A program made the position numbers and the translations under genes. Positions 1-10,244 of a stretch of DNA of 64,000 nucleotides are shown here, piece by piece. The notes under the pieces are model-generated. The model saw nothing but the letters and a program-made list of their open reading frames with translations, was not told the origin of the DNA and made no database searches. The stretch lies in the NCBI GenBank assembly GCA_030248065.1, contig JASAMV010002479.1, forward strand, positions 1 to 64,000, given 5' to 3'. Positions within the stretch are counted from its first letter, which is position 1. The number at the start of each line of letters is the position of its first letter. This DNA comes from Rhynchonema sp. JSB1_4. Its lineage: Eukaryota; Nematoda; Chromadorea; Monhysterida; Xyalidae.

Positions 1-31
1 CAACGTGCTAAAGGTCTTCCCTTATGCCCAC

Positions 32-343
32 CTTTATGTTTAGGGACGAAGCTGCACGCGCTTCAGCGGCACGGCGCATGGCTTCAGTGTACATTTCGTT
101 AGACCAAACATTTGACTCTGTTGGTGTTGTTGTTGTGTGCTGTTCTTGCCGTTGTTGTTGAACAACATTGTTGTTCAACTGTTGTTGTTGTGTTCGATTC
201 TCTTTGTCATGCAAAGCCAGTCCAGTGATGTACAACGCCAGATGGTTGTCCAGCTGTTTGCTGTTGCCTGATTCAGGTTTGGGCGCCACTTCAAACAGGC
301 TAGGTGCGCGTGTCGAATCGATGCCGGCACTGCAGTTGAGCAT
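32..343 (-). CDS. Gln/Asn-rich protein, one exon of a gene leaving the window
   Basis: The minus strand carries an open exon with a Q/N/T-rich tract (QQQQLNNNVVQQQRQEQ) followed by an Ala-rich, helical-looking stretch (EAMRRAAEARAASSLNIK). It ends at a good splice donor (AAAG|GTGGGC, last exon base 32). Its upstream limit is either an ATG at 341-343 (MLNCSAGIDS) or an acceptor CTGCAG with first exon base 329. The rest of the gene would lie to the left of position 1. No domain is recognised. The low-complexity composition resembles the Gln-rich exon of the neighbouring Smaug gene, but the strand is opposite, so this would be a divergent neighbour. It could also be non-coding CAA/GTT repeat DNA that happens to stay open. 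Confidence 0.35.
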
Positions 344-999
344 TGTTGCGCACCAATTCAAATGTTCGGATCGATAATATGATGTTATTATTGAGCAGTA
401 ATCATAGGCCTGAATTAAGAAATGACAGATTTGAGTTTTTGTTTTTTTTGTGAGATTGGTGAACCCATCAACCCGGTAAAGGGTACCACAATGTACTGTA
501 TGATGCTGTAAGCGAGACAAGAGGATGTCAGTGCGTGACCTGACAGTTAATCGTTTCAAACAAATAATATACAGCATCTGTGTTAGTTCCGGTAATCTTG
601 CCGAAAACAGCAACATATGAAGCTGGACTATTTTTCAGCCTAATCAAAGCAACTAACATTAATGGACAAGATGAGCGACACATAAAATGTCAGTGTCTGA
701 TTTCTGCTGCAAATAACACTATTTGAGTCAGAGTTGTGTTGATTTTAGTACAGAAGCGGCGCGTATACAGACAGAGTTGGTAGCAAGAAATCTGTCTGCA
801 GCTGTTACACCAAGCCCAAAACGGTCATATAGAGGACAAACAACTACAGGGATGATAAAAGCAATCACCTGTACAATTTTACGTGCTGTCACGTACATAT
901 GTACTAGATACATATATGAGCAGCAAAGATGGACCAAAAACGTCAGAACTCAAAGCCAAAACAGACCGACCCAAAACATAATCCAACATTTGTTTCCAG
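344..999. other. Unresolved 5' region of the Smaug gene / divergent intergenic
   Basis: There is no exon here that I can support. A plus-strand frame is open from 723 into the Smaug exon, but the acceptor TTTCCAG at 993-999 suggests this is an intron. The missing N-terminal exons of the Smaug gene are expected in this stretch, or they are too short or divergent to recognise. Confidence 0.4.
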
Positions 1000-3900
1000 A
1001 GACTTCCCCATCTGGCGAGAGTCTTGTTGGATGGTTCGGAACACAACAACAGCTCGGCAACAACAACACTCCCAAGCAACAACAACAACAACAACATCAG
1101 AACAACACCAGTGCAACCACAATTACTCCATGGAACAACAATAATAACACTGTCAGTCAACAACAGTACACCACAACACCGGATGCTGCAGCCATAGCCG
1201 GCGTGCGCAAATGTCTGTTCGCTGCTGAAACTGCCACAAACGAAAACAGTGGTCAAGGTACGTCTCCCGGTTCCCGTTTTATTGTGAACCATCTCGTTAA
1301 TGTTACGGACAATCTGAAATAACGCCGCTGTTTAATTGTGTTCCAGGATGTCCCAAGCATCCCTCACAGTTTTGAAATCAGTATCAAACTTGATGATCGG
1401 ATCAGATCCATTGTATCTGGGCCAAATTATGCAGTTTCTTTACTAGATTTACGAACGCCACTAATTTTGATCATGTACCTAGGGGCGATCTGAGAAGCAA
1501 TATCGACCACTTTTGCGGTGCTCGCAGAATTTTGTGGCGCATCTGATCCGATCCGGGTTCACGGTGACTTTGATCGGCGATACACTGACCTGAACCGTGT
1601 AAGCTTGAGCCATCAGTCCTTCCCCGTTTGCAGGTGCACCCAGTATGTCATCGCACAGCACTCCATGGTCGCACACCAGTGGTAGCAGCAGTGAAACATC
1701 ACCGTGTAAGCCACAAGTCAGCCATTGGCAACCGAACAATGCGCACAACAACATTGGCAGCGCATGGCCACGTGCTGAGCCGGGCAGAAATGTGTTTGCT
1801 GAGCCGAATAGTGGCATGAAAGGTTAGGGTGACGGGGTCGTCTGGTGGATTCGCATTGACGATGACCCGGTGCATCGGTGAAAACAGGTCGTAAACGCCT
1901 TGCACGTTTTGCATTGAACGGGATGTCATGATGTCGTGCCCGTGCCGTCCTCAGACATTCAGGTGGCGTATCCGGTCATCGTCAGTGTAAATTTCTCGGT
2001 CGGACAGTCGTACATGGCTGGATAGCTCGATAAATGATGTAAGCGATATACAGCGTATGAATCAGTGGTGCTGCCAGGTATAATACGAGATAACCTGAGG
2101 CATCTGCTTAGCATAACCCGAGGTCAAGCCTGACCCCTATGTTCAGACGTGCCGTCGTGGCTGAAGTCCCTGCGTCTGCACAAATACACGTCGTTGTTCC
2201 AATCGCTTGACTACGACCAAATGCTGCAATTGACGGACGAGCAGTTGGAAAAACAGGGCATCACGAAAGGCGCCAGGAAAAAACTGATATTCTCGATTCA
2301 GAAATTGAAAGATCGAGCTGACACGTTGAACGTGCTCGTGAAGGTCGGTGTCGAACAATTGTTTGATATTTGCAGATTGGGTTTATTTGCCATTGATGAG
2401 CATCATAACAAATCATGAGAGTCTGGTCTGTCGCTTTGGATATCTGTATCTGATCATGGGATGTTCTGAAATTTCACGCACCAGCTCAGCGGAGTGATCT
2501 GTTCTGATTGGACACCCACTCACCCTGGTTATCATGCCCATCGATGGTGAGTGTGCTCCACTAGCATGGACAATGAGTGTGTTAAACAATGGATGTCATA
2601 GATGTCATATTTTCAGGATGCGTCCAACGCAGCGAACATTCGCCCGATTGTGAACGAACTGCGTCAAATTCTGTCCACCCCAATTCGACAGTATCCGTTG
2701 CCGGGCAAACCCGAACCGATCCAAGCACGCATTGATGGACTAGACATTCCAGTGGAAATGATTCACGATCAGGTTCGGTCCTTTGAATTCGTTAAAATGA
2801 CTGCTTTTTATTTTTTGAGGTCTCACACCAGCTAGAAGTACAGATATCCGAGTACCAAGTTTGGGGTAGGGGCCCGCAAAAACCGAGTGCCCTGCGGGGT
2901 ACGTGGGTGGTGCGGGTGACCTTTGTATAACACGCGGGCATATGCGCCCCGCACCCGCCAGCGGCAAACCCGTGGGTGGGTGCGGGAGAGCCGCGGACGG
3001 TACGCCAGCTCCCGCGTTTCTCTTGTTTTAAAACATTAACACACCCGTCAACATTCCATTGCAGAACATCCCAGCGCTGTTCGTGCGTGTGCTCGATTGT
3101 GTGCATCACACGTTGACCACCAACAACACTGACGATGACCTGTATTCGACATTCGTCTACATTCTCGAACGGGCCATGAATCACGAAGTATGTATGTACT
3201 GTATCGTCAGCAAATTTTTTGTGAAAAAAGTAGCAAAATACATAAATGCCAAAACATTCCGACTCAATTTCAGTCGTTCACCCTGGCACAAAAGCGTCGT
3301 CTGTTCACATACAAACAGAATGTGCACAAACTCTGGCGTCCGGCTAACAGGAGACGATCGTCAACCAATAATAGCAGCAGCAACAACAGTGCGATTGCGT
3401 CACCGAACAATCGAGGTTCGTGTGGACGTTTAGACTAGACCTTGACGTCAACTTTTGATTAGAAGTAGATAACGTGTGATACTGGGCCTATACGTAAGTC
3501 TAAGCCTACTTTTGTCGAAGTCTATGCCATCCATATGAAGACGAGCAATGTGCAATACCCACCAATGTCCGTGGTAGAAAAATAAATTTCGCAAGCCAAT
3601 AATCAAACTTTATGAGTTCAGGACCGTCTCACTGTTCAGGTATCCAAAAGCCGTGCACACACCCTGGCTTGGTTGGTATGCAATCCACAGCTCAGCCCAG
3701 TGGCATCAATGCTGCCCAACGGAATGGCACTGCACGTCGACCAATCACCACGTCTGATGCTGCCATTGCACTGCTGCATCAACAAATGGTCAGTGCTTGA
3801 TATTGTGCCAGTGAAACATCAGCTTAGGTGGAATCGTGTCCAGTTCACGCTATCTTGGCATACTGTGCTGTGAAATTTTGTGCGAGTTTCTTTCCAAAAG

Positions 3901-4439
3901 TTATTGTTATTTGTTGCATGGATGTTCTTCTCCCGAGAAGATTCAATAGTCTTACCAGCGACACTCTCTTCAAATATTCTGTCGCTTTGCAGACCAACTA
4001 CACGCGTGATATCGATCCCACACAACAATACCAGCAACAAGCTCCACCCAATCCGCTCCACCCGACTCCGCCCACCGCCTACGCCAGCCAATCAGCGCAC
4101 TGGATGCACTCCTGTCTGACCAATCAACATCAAGCGTTGCTCGATCAGTTCGTGAAACAATTGTACCTGGCCGCAGCGAACAGCACACAACAACAACAAC
4201 ACGCACATCATGTTGCTCCCACAACAACAGCGACAACCACACCAACATCGATTCCAAGTCAAAAACCGGTCAACAGCCTGAACCAGCGAGACAATTTCAT
4301 GAATCCCATGCCCGACATGCAGGTCAATGTTGGACAAGCTAAGGTGGACAGCAACAATGCGCAACGCCAACCACATAACTTGTGGCCTGAACTGGTCGAA
4401 CCGTGGAGCTTGGAACATTTGTGCAAGTTGCACGTGTGA
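1000..4439 (+). CDS. SAMD4: Smaug/SAMD4 post-transcriptional repressor (N-terminus unresolved)
   Basis: This is an RNA-binding translational repressor that recognises Smaug hairpins in mRNAs and recruits deadenylation and translation-repression factors in the cytoplasm. Exons are 1000-1257, 1634-1822, 2147-2343, 2617-2772, 3065-3187, 3274-3415, 3640-3788 and 3993-4439, and all junction phases agree. Exon 1 is Gln/Asn-rich. Exon 3 encodes the SAM domain, starting DVPSWLKSLRLHKY and including the basic patch GITKGARKKL; the preceding residues NSGMK match the family's approach to the SAM domain. Exons 4-6 form the helical PHAT-like region (LRQILSTPIRQY, FTLAQKRRLFTYKQNVHKLW). The last exon is Gln/Pro/Thr-rich and ends LVEPWSLEHLCKLHV, similar to the conserved C-terminal patch of vertebrate SAMD4. 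About 552 codons are visible. A start codon was not found, so 1000 is a splice border, not a start. Confidence 0.85.
1393..1556. repeat. Imperfect inverted repeat in Smaug intron
   Basis: GATCGGATCAGATCC at the left end is mirrored by GCATCTGATCCGATCCGG at the right end, with weaker internal complementarity. It lies in the intron between the first two visible Smaug exons and is probably a decayed MITE. Confidence 0.45.
2832..3035. repeat. GC-rich, partly self-complementary insert in Smaug intron
   Basis: The intron between exons 2617-2772 and 3065-3187 holds a block much richer in G and C than its surroundings. GTGGGTGGTGCGGG recurs as GTGGGTGGGTGCGGG, with the opposite-strand form CCCCGCACCCGCC between them. 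It may be a recent insertion or a small GC-rich repeat. No coding sense was found. Confidence 0.45.
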
Positions 4440-4724
4440 CTCTGAGTGCAAACCTGCCACACCAAATATTCACGAATCCAATATTTCTTACTCGTGGCCC
4501 GATATGTCCCTCTTCTACACTCTGTTGCTGAAAAGCGAATTTTTTTGACTCAAATCGCAATTCTGCGATTTGCACACCGTTAGTCCCGTTGTTTGTGAAT
4601 AGCATTGAGTTTCCGTTCGAGCCTAATCCATTTTGCACTTATTATGCATTCTTTTGTAATGCATACCATCATACATACAACATGTCATTCAATCTATCTG
4701 CTGCCCACTGTTCACGTTCTGCTC

Positions 4725-5466
4725 TCCAGCAGTACCAGCAGGCTTACTTGGATGTCTCGTAAGTGCGTGTACTTTTATATTCACACAATGGTGTGTAATT
4801 TCTAAACAATGAGACACATAATGCGTTGTAAATTGCGCAAACTTGCTTGTCGCTGGTAGGGCAGATTAACCGCCGATGGGTACAAAATTCAATTACGTGC
4901 TACAAATTTGTGATGTTTTGAAGAGCCAAGGTGCCAGGAATGCACTAAATTTTATGTGGTTTACTGTTGTATTGGTTAGATAGTGTGAGATGTGTAAAGA
5001 TTCTGCTGGCCACTTTTAAATTTTACACCTGTTATTTTTGAAAATAACCGTGCCGTCTGGTTTGCCTTTTTTCAGTGCCGGGTTCGCTGCTTTATAATTG
5101 TTCATACGCGTGTCATTATTGTGTTTGTCGGGATTCATTTGTTTTCAAAGAACGGTTCCCGTGTATGGTTAATCTTGCATGTCACAAAATATGTACATAC
5201 ATACATATCGATTTAGTGCTTTTGTGCGTGCGTGTGTGTATAAACAGGAAAATATTTCAAATGTCTTATGTTGTTTGGTCACAAAGCGACAGTAGCTTGT
5301 TTTTAGCTGGCAAGGGTTTGTACGAAATGTTTCCCCTTCGATCAGCTTTTTAAGCATATTTTTGTTCTTTCAGGACAAAGCGTAATCACGATTCGGCAAC
5401 AAAATTGTTTTGTACATCTATAATTTGTTTATTTTGTGTGGAAGAGATCAAAGCCCCTCACTTTGA
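4725..5466 (+). other. Possible extra 3' exons of the Smaug gene
   Basis: An alternative 3' end can be built. A donor CAC|GTGTGA sits just before the annotated stop. An exon follows acceptor CTCTCCAG and reads QYQQAYLDVS before a strong donor GTAAGT. A terminal exon follows acceptor GTTCTTTCAG near 5374 and stays open in the matching phase (STKRNHDSATK) to a stop near 5464. An AATAAA lies at 5780-5785. The phases agree, but no family similarity supports it, so the simpler stop at 4437-4439 is preferred. Confidence 0.25.
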
Positions 5467-5779
5467 CTCTTTGTGCGCTGCTGTAGCTAAACGATATTTC
5501 CGAAAGCTCAGTCTCTGAGTTACATGCCCTGAACAAATTGCTCGAAACTGTGTATATCTACAAATGTATCACGTTTGTCATTTTTATTGTTGTTTTTGTT
5601 GTGTGTCAATATTGTAGACAGTTGTGGATACCAAGACTAATTTAAAACGGCCCCATACGATGTGAAAAGTTTTGACTGTTCTGATATCGTGTTTTGCTTT
5701 GTCTACCAGTTATCCTGCATTGATTATAATTTTCACGTTGCTTACACCTAAAATAATTTTTTCATGTCGTTTAGTCACT

Positions 5780-5785
5780 AATAAA
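5780..5785 (+). terminator. AATAAA, candidate polyadenylation signal of the Smaug gene
   Basis: This is the first canonical AATAAA seen downstream of the Smaug stop. The distance is long (about 1.3 kb), so the assignment is weak unless the alternative terminal exons near 4.7-5.5 kb are used. Confidence 0.25.
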
Positions 5786-6185
5786 CTCACAAAACATTGC
5801 AATGTTTCAAATCAAGTATTATGTCCCATATAGCCTAGTCTAATAGCACTGATCAGCTGATTCTGACTAAGTGAAAGAAGTTGTTATAATTTTCGCTTTT
5901 TTATTTGTGTTGTTTTTAAAACTTGGACAGCAGCCTAGGTAGCTGAGCAGTATTATCATAATATGATTGACGTTATTGTTATCAGTTCGGTTTCGTTTTT
6001 GTTTGTATGTTGTTTGTTGCACAATGTTCTTGTTATTTGATGCGAGTTTTGTGATTGTTGTTCCTGTCATATAGGCATCTTTCCGTTTAATTTTCATTCT
6101 TGTTCTTTATTCCCTTCTCTTTCATGCTCGACATACAACGTCTCTTTCCTCTGGATTTCTCATTCAAAGACATTTGGGCTAATGG

Positions 6186-6272
6186 GACCGTCGTCAACTC
6201 AAATGGTCAACTATCCTCGTCAACTCAAGCGACAAGGGGAGCTGACGACAAGAGTTGACGATCTGAATTGCT
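6186..6272. repeat. Short hairpin element of the TTGACGAC family
   Basis: Repeated GTCGTCAACTC / GTCAACT on the left is mirrored by GCTGACGACAAGAGTTGACGA on the right. It belongs with the elements at 8838-8961, 27288-27388 and 29668-29795. Confidence 0.55.
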
Positions 6273-6721
6273 AACAGTGCTACCAAACCCACGTTTGATG
6301 CAAGACCCGCGTGCACTTCAATGTTAAGAACTAAAAATTGATTGTTTTTGCTTGAAATGTTGCCGTGCTCAGCCCGATCTAATGTTTTAGCATACTTGAG
6401 AACTTAAAAACTGCCATGATAGAGAACGGTTCTGATGGTTCGTTTGAAATATTCTCGTTTTGTATCGTTTTTCTTGACTTGGCGCATATACCGCTATGAT
6501 ATCAACGTGTACATTACGTTGCATGAAAATCCACACTGTGTTCGTTCACAATATTTAGTCATTGGGTTCTTTGATACTGAACTGAAATAAACTGATATAC
6601 CTTCAACAACATGCAGTATCTTTGGCGGCGGTGTCGTAGTATTGCACAATTAACACTATCACAACCAATTGACGATGATTAATCAATGAACTAACAACTA
6701 AGCACAAACCACAACAATAGA

Positions 6722-6965
6722 CGATGATCAGATAAACGCGGAATGCGGAAATTGGTTAGCAGAAAAACGGGGGAGGGGGGATTTCTCTTTCGCGTTCTCC
6801 GCGTTGAACTAACAACCTTTGCGGAATGGCGCGTGCTTGGGTGACGATGACAACTTCCAGCGGAACGCAAACAGCAACAGAGGTTGACCAAAGCATAAAT
6901 TTACTTGCAGAAATGCAGCATTCCGCAAAGGTAACAGAAAAACGCGGAATGCGGAAAGCAAAAAT
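6722..6965. mobile_element. MITE-like element, family of 18070-18372, copy 1
   Basis: The ends carry AACGCGGAATGCGGAAA in inverted orientation. The interior (GCGTGCTTGGGTGACGATGA, followed by CAACTTCCAGCGGAA) is found again, reverse-complemented, at about 18220-18260. No transposase is visible. It is a non-autonomous inverted-repeat element by structure. Confidence 0.7.
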
Positions 6966-7274
6966 CCCCCACCCCCCTTTTCCCCACAAACAATACAAAC
7001 ACAAAACACATAACAGAGTGTACATGGCAGGTAAAAGCAAACATTGAAGAGCAGTAGGAAAGACACATTATTTACTTAGAATTGCACATTTATTGTTATT
7101 GATTAAATGCTGTGCACACAAAAGACAACAAACAAACTCTTAAACTCTCAAAGCGTTCCCAGCACGTACATGTAATAAATTGACCAACAAAACTCCCCAT
7201 CTAAGACACCCGTTGTTTTGTACAGCTTAACCAACCTATTTTAATGAATACTAATGACCATAAAAAGTTGGCGG

Positions 7275-7535
7275 TACGATGCCCACGGTTGGGAAAAAGG
7301 CGACGGCTTTTTCATTTGAAAAATCACTGGGTTGCTTTCGTTTTTTAAGTCCTGAATTTCCTTGATTTCGCTGATTTTTTCAAGGAAAGTGACCTGCTTT
7401 CAAGGAAAATTATTTTTTTTTGTCGAAAACTTGTCAAAAATTTTTGGACAAATTTTTACTTTGTACTGTATAGAAGAGATAAAAACGTTGTTTTGAAGAC
7501 GACCTTTTGGAAAAAAACGTGTTTTGCCCAACCAT
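7275..7535. mobile_element. Inverted-repeat element with GGTTGGG...CCCAACC ends
   Basis: The left end reads CACGGTTGGGAAAAAGGCGA and the right end TTTTGCCCAACCATG, around an A/T-rich core containing CCTTGATTT and CAAGGAAA motifs. The core resembles, in reverse complement, the core of the element at 58830-59336, so these are two copies of one family. Confidence 0.6.
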
Positions 7536-8837
7536 GATCATATGTATACCTTGTAATATCATTTTCACGCCTCGGTTTTTAGCGTCAAACGAGACCATTG
7601 AAACCACTTGGCGCTGTTAATGGTTTCGGTCGTTCTGCCTTGTTTCAGATATTCAAAGGAGTCTCTTAAGCTGCAAAAACCCCACTTACACAAAACAATT
7701 TTGTCGGCCGGCTCAGCAATGCTAGCTGCACAGAGCGGGTGGAGGCGTCAAACTTTTTGACAGTTTAATGCACTTTTCGTCACAGTTTCAACTTGGCGCT
7801 AAACCGGTTGCGCGGTGGATGGAAAATTCTTTGGTCCAACGCGACGACAGAAATGCTTGAATCCCGAGTTGGGTACTGAACAAACCGTGCAAGCTGCTTG
7901 AGCTGTGGCTCAACAAGTCTATACAGCCGACCCGTCTCGACCCTGTCCAGTGCTGTTGGTGGTATTTTATCAAAGTCACAGCAAATATGCATAAGCCGTC
8001 ACTCAACCGCCGGATAACCGCGAGATGACCGGCCTCTGAATTTATGACACACTTTTTATTGGTTATCGAGCTGTTGCATGAGCTTCGGCACTGTACGCAG
8101 TGTTTTGACTATTTTTCTGACTTATGTATGGTTGTATGTAGTTCTAGTGCATACCGGAGAACGCAAAGTATAAGCTCTGGACAATGAATAGAACAGAGAT
8201 ACATGTAAAACCAAAGGTAGTACAAAGTGGTATTGCATGACTTTTCCTCCAGGCGCGTCAGTAAAAATGTCTCGACGCACATTACCCGTGTAATTGCGTT
8301 ACCAGGCCGCGTGACCGTGAATACGATTCTCTCTCAGCTTTTCTTCCTGCTTTGTTTGCTGTTTTTGGGTTCCACTTTTCTGCCGGTCGAAAACTAGTCG
8401 TGGTGAAACATCAACACATTGTTAAACCCACCTGTCTCACAATCCTTGTTTTTTCATGATTTTAATAATGTTTCTGGTACAAAACCTACACACACCTTGA
8501 GTGGGAGTCGCACAAATTATATGTAGCCAGTAACAGACACATTCTTTCGATAGTTGCAAACGCTTGCGTATTGTTTTGGGCTAACTGACGTATATGCAAT
8601 ATGTTTATTTTATTTTAGCATGTTAAGCCATTCATTTACATTTCGTGCGCTATTTTTCATGAGCTGCTATGAGTACCGAAGAACAACCGTCCTGCCAGCT
8701 CTAAATTCGTTGACAATTGTAGTTTTTTGTCAAGCGGACAGAAAGGTGTGAGAAACGCCGCCTGCCCATGGGACTTCCTAAACGCATTCCTGATCGATCA
8801 TTTGGGTACACGCACGCTCAGGCCAATTGATGTGTCA

Positions 8838-8961
8838 TCAACTGAGATCGTCGACTAAGGTCGTCAACTCAACGCAACACTGAGTGAATGCGAGAAGTAT
8901 GGTACGTGACATTTTGCGTGGGTTGACGACTTTAGTTGACAATCTGAGTTGAAACCGTTGG
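8838..8961. repeat. Hairpin element of the TTGACGAC family
   Basis: CAACTGAGATCGTCGACTAA, then GGTCGTCAACTCAACGCA on the left, is mirrored by TGCGTGGGTTGACGACTTTA then GTTGACAATCTGAGTTG on the right. The loop contains GAGTGAATGCGAGAAGTATG, resembling the loops of the 27.3 and 29.7 kb copies. Confidence 0.7.
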
Positions 8962-9506
8962 TCAAGTGCATTGGATATTATGCCGTCTCCATCAAACTCA
9001 AACGCAGTTGCCAAAAAGGTGCTGCCCACCGAGCTCAAACTTGTACACAATGACAATGCGTATCCTTTCGTTGTTGAAATCTTGCTAAAAATTAGTTTCA
9101 CTGGCAGAAACTTTTTTTTATCAAAACTAAAACTTACATAGTTACGAAAAATATTCCGATGTTGGCCTTTGGATCAAACGTCGTGTGTAGCCTGTTGGTA
9201 CCTTTGTGCAGAGTTTTAGACACCTATAGCCGTTAGATGGGTGCATTATATCGGGCCCTGGTGTACGTGGTTACCCTCAACAAAAGTCCATTTCAACAAT
9301 TAGCACCCCGGTCTTGCGTCATCCGGTGGGGCGACACGAGGTTCGCGTCAGTCGGACACATTTCGTGACTCTGTGTAATTTGCTACTTGAAAGTGACACG
9401 TTGTCAAGCTCCTTCAGGTCACACACATTGCGCACAGAGTGTTAGGCAATGGGTGAAACATCAGCCTTTCTGCTGTGCTGGGGACAATGGATACTTACCT
9501 ATATAC

Positions 9507-10244
9507 AGTACCAGCTGCGATTTTTGGCTGATTGAGGCCTGCGCCTGCAGAGCCTGCAGCGCCTGCAGGCTCACGAGCCTGCGCAGGCTCAATACAAAAC
9601 ATAGCAGCCTGCAGAGCCTGCAGGCTCGGCGCAGGCTTCGCAGGCCCAGTGTATAAGCGGTCGCAGGCGCAGGCTCATGAGCCTGCAGAGCCTGCAGGCT
9701 CGGCGGATGCACAGCTACTTTTTGTGCTTTGTGATCTGATTTTAATTCAGTTTTTCTCAGTTGTTTGAAGCATTCATACAACGTTCACGCTGGAAAAAAC
9801 CAAAGCGTTGAAAGAATAAGCAATACAACAGTCGATAAGGCCACATTTTATCCAGATTCACTGTTTAATAAGAAACAAGTTCCTTTTCGCGTTTTTTGTC
9901 AAGTTTCAGCAGAAAACTATAAGAAAGGTAATCATGTACTAATAAAACATGCAACAAATCCATATACTAATGGCTAAATACGAGACAATACGCACTCCGT
10001 CCATAAAAGGTACATGACTAAATGTCACAAAAACAAGCAAGCGCAGCTGCGCATCCGCCGAGCCTGCAGGCGCTGCAGGCTCATGAGCCTGCGCCTGCGA
10101 CCGCTTATACACTGGGCCTGCGAAGCCTGCGCCGAGCCTGCAGGCTCTGCAGGCTGCTATCTTTTGTATTGAGCCTGCGCAGGCTCTTGAGCCTGCAGGC
10201 GCTGCAGGCGCAGGCCTCAATCAGCCAAAAATTGCAGCTGGTAC
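9507..10244. mobile_element. Foldback element with GCCTGCAGGCTC-repeat arms
   Basis: Two arms of about 225 bp (9507-9740 and 10020-10244) are reverse complements. The outer ends match as TACCAGCTGCGATTTTTGGC and GCCAAAAATTGCAGCTGGTA. Each arm is a tandem of palindromic units built on GAGCCTGCAGGCTC, so it can fold on itself as well as with the other arm. The 280-bp spacer is A/T-richer and holds no recognised gene. This fits the foldback transposon structure. The open frames in the arms (Ala/Pro/Cys-rich) are products of the repeat, not genes. Confidence 0.8.

Noticed and set aside
723..999. Open frame that could give Smaug an upstream start (in-frame ATG at 852)
   Set aside because: A good acceptor TTTCCAG ends at 999 and the peptide before it has no family resemblance, so it reads as intron left open by chance.
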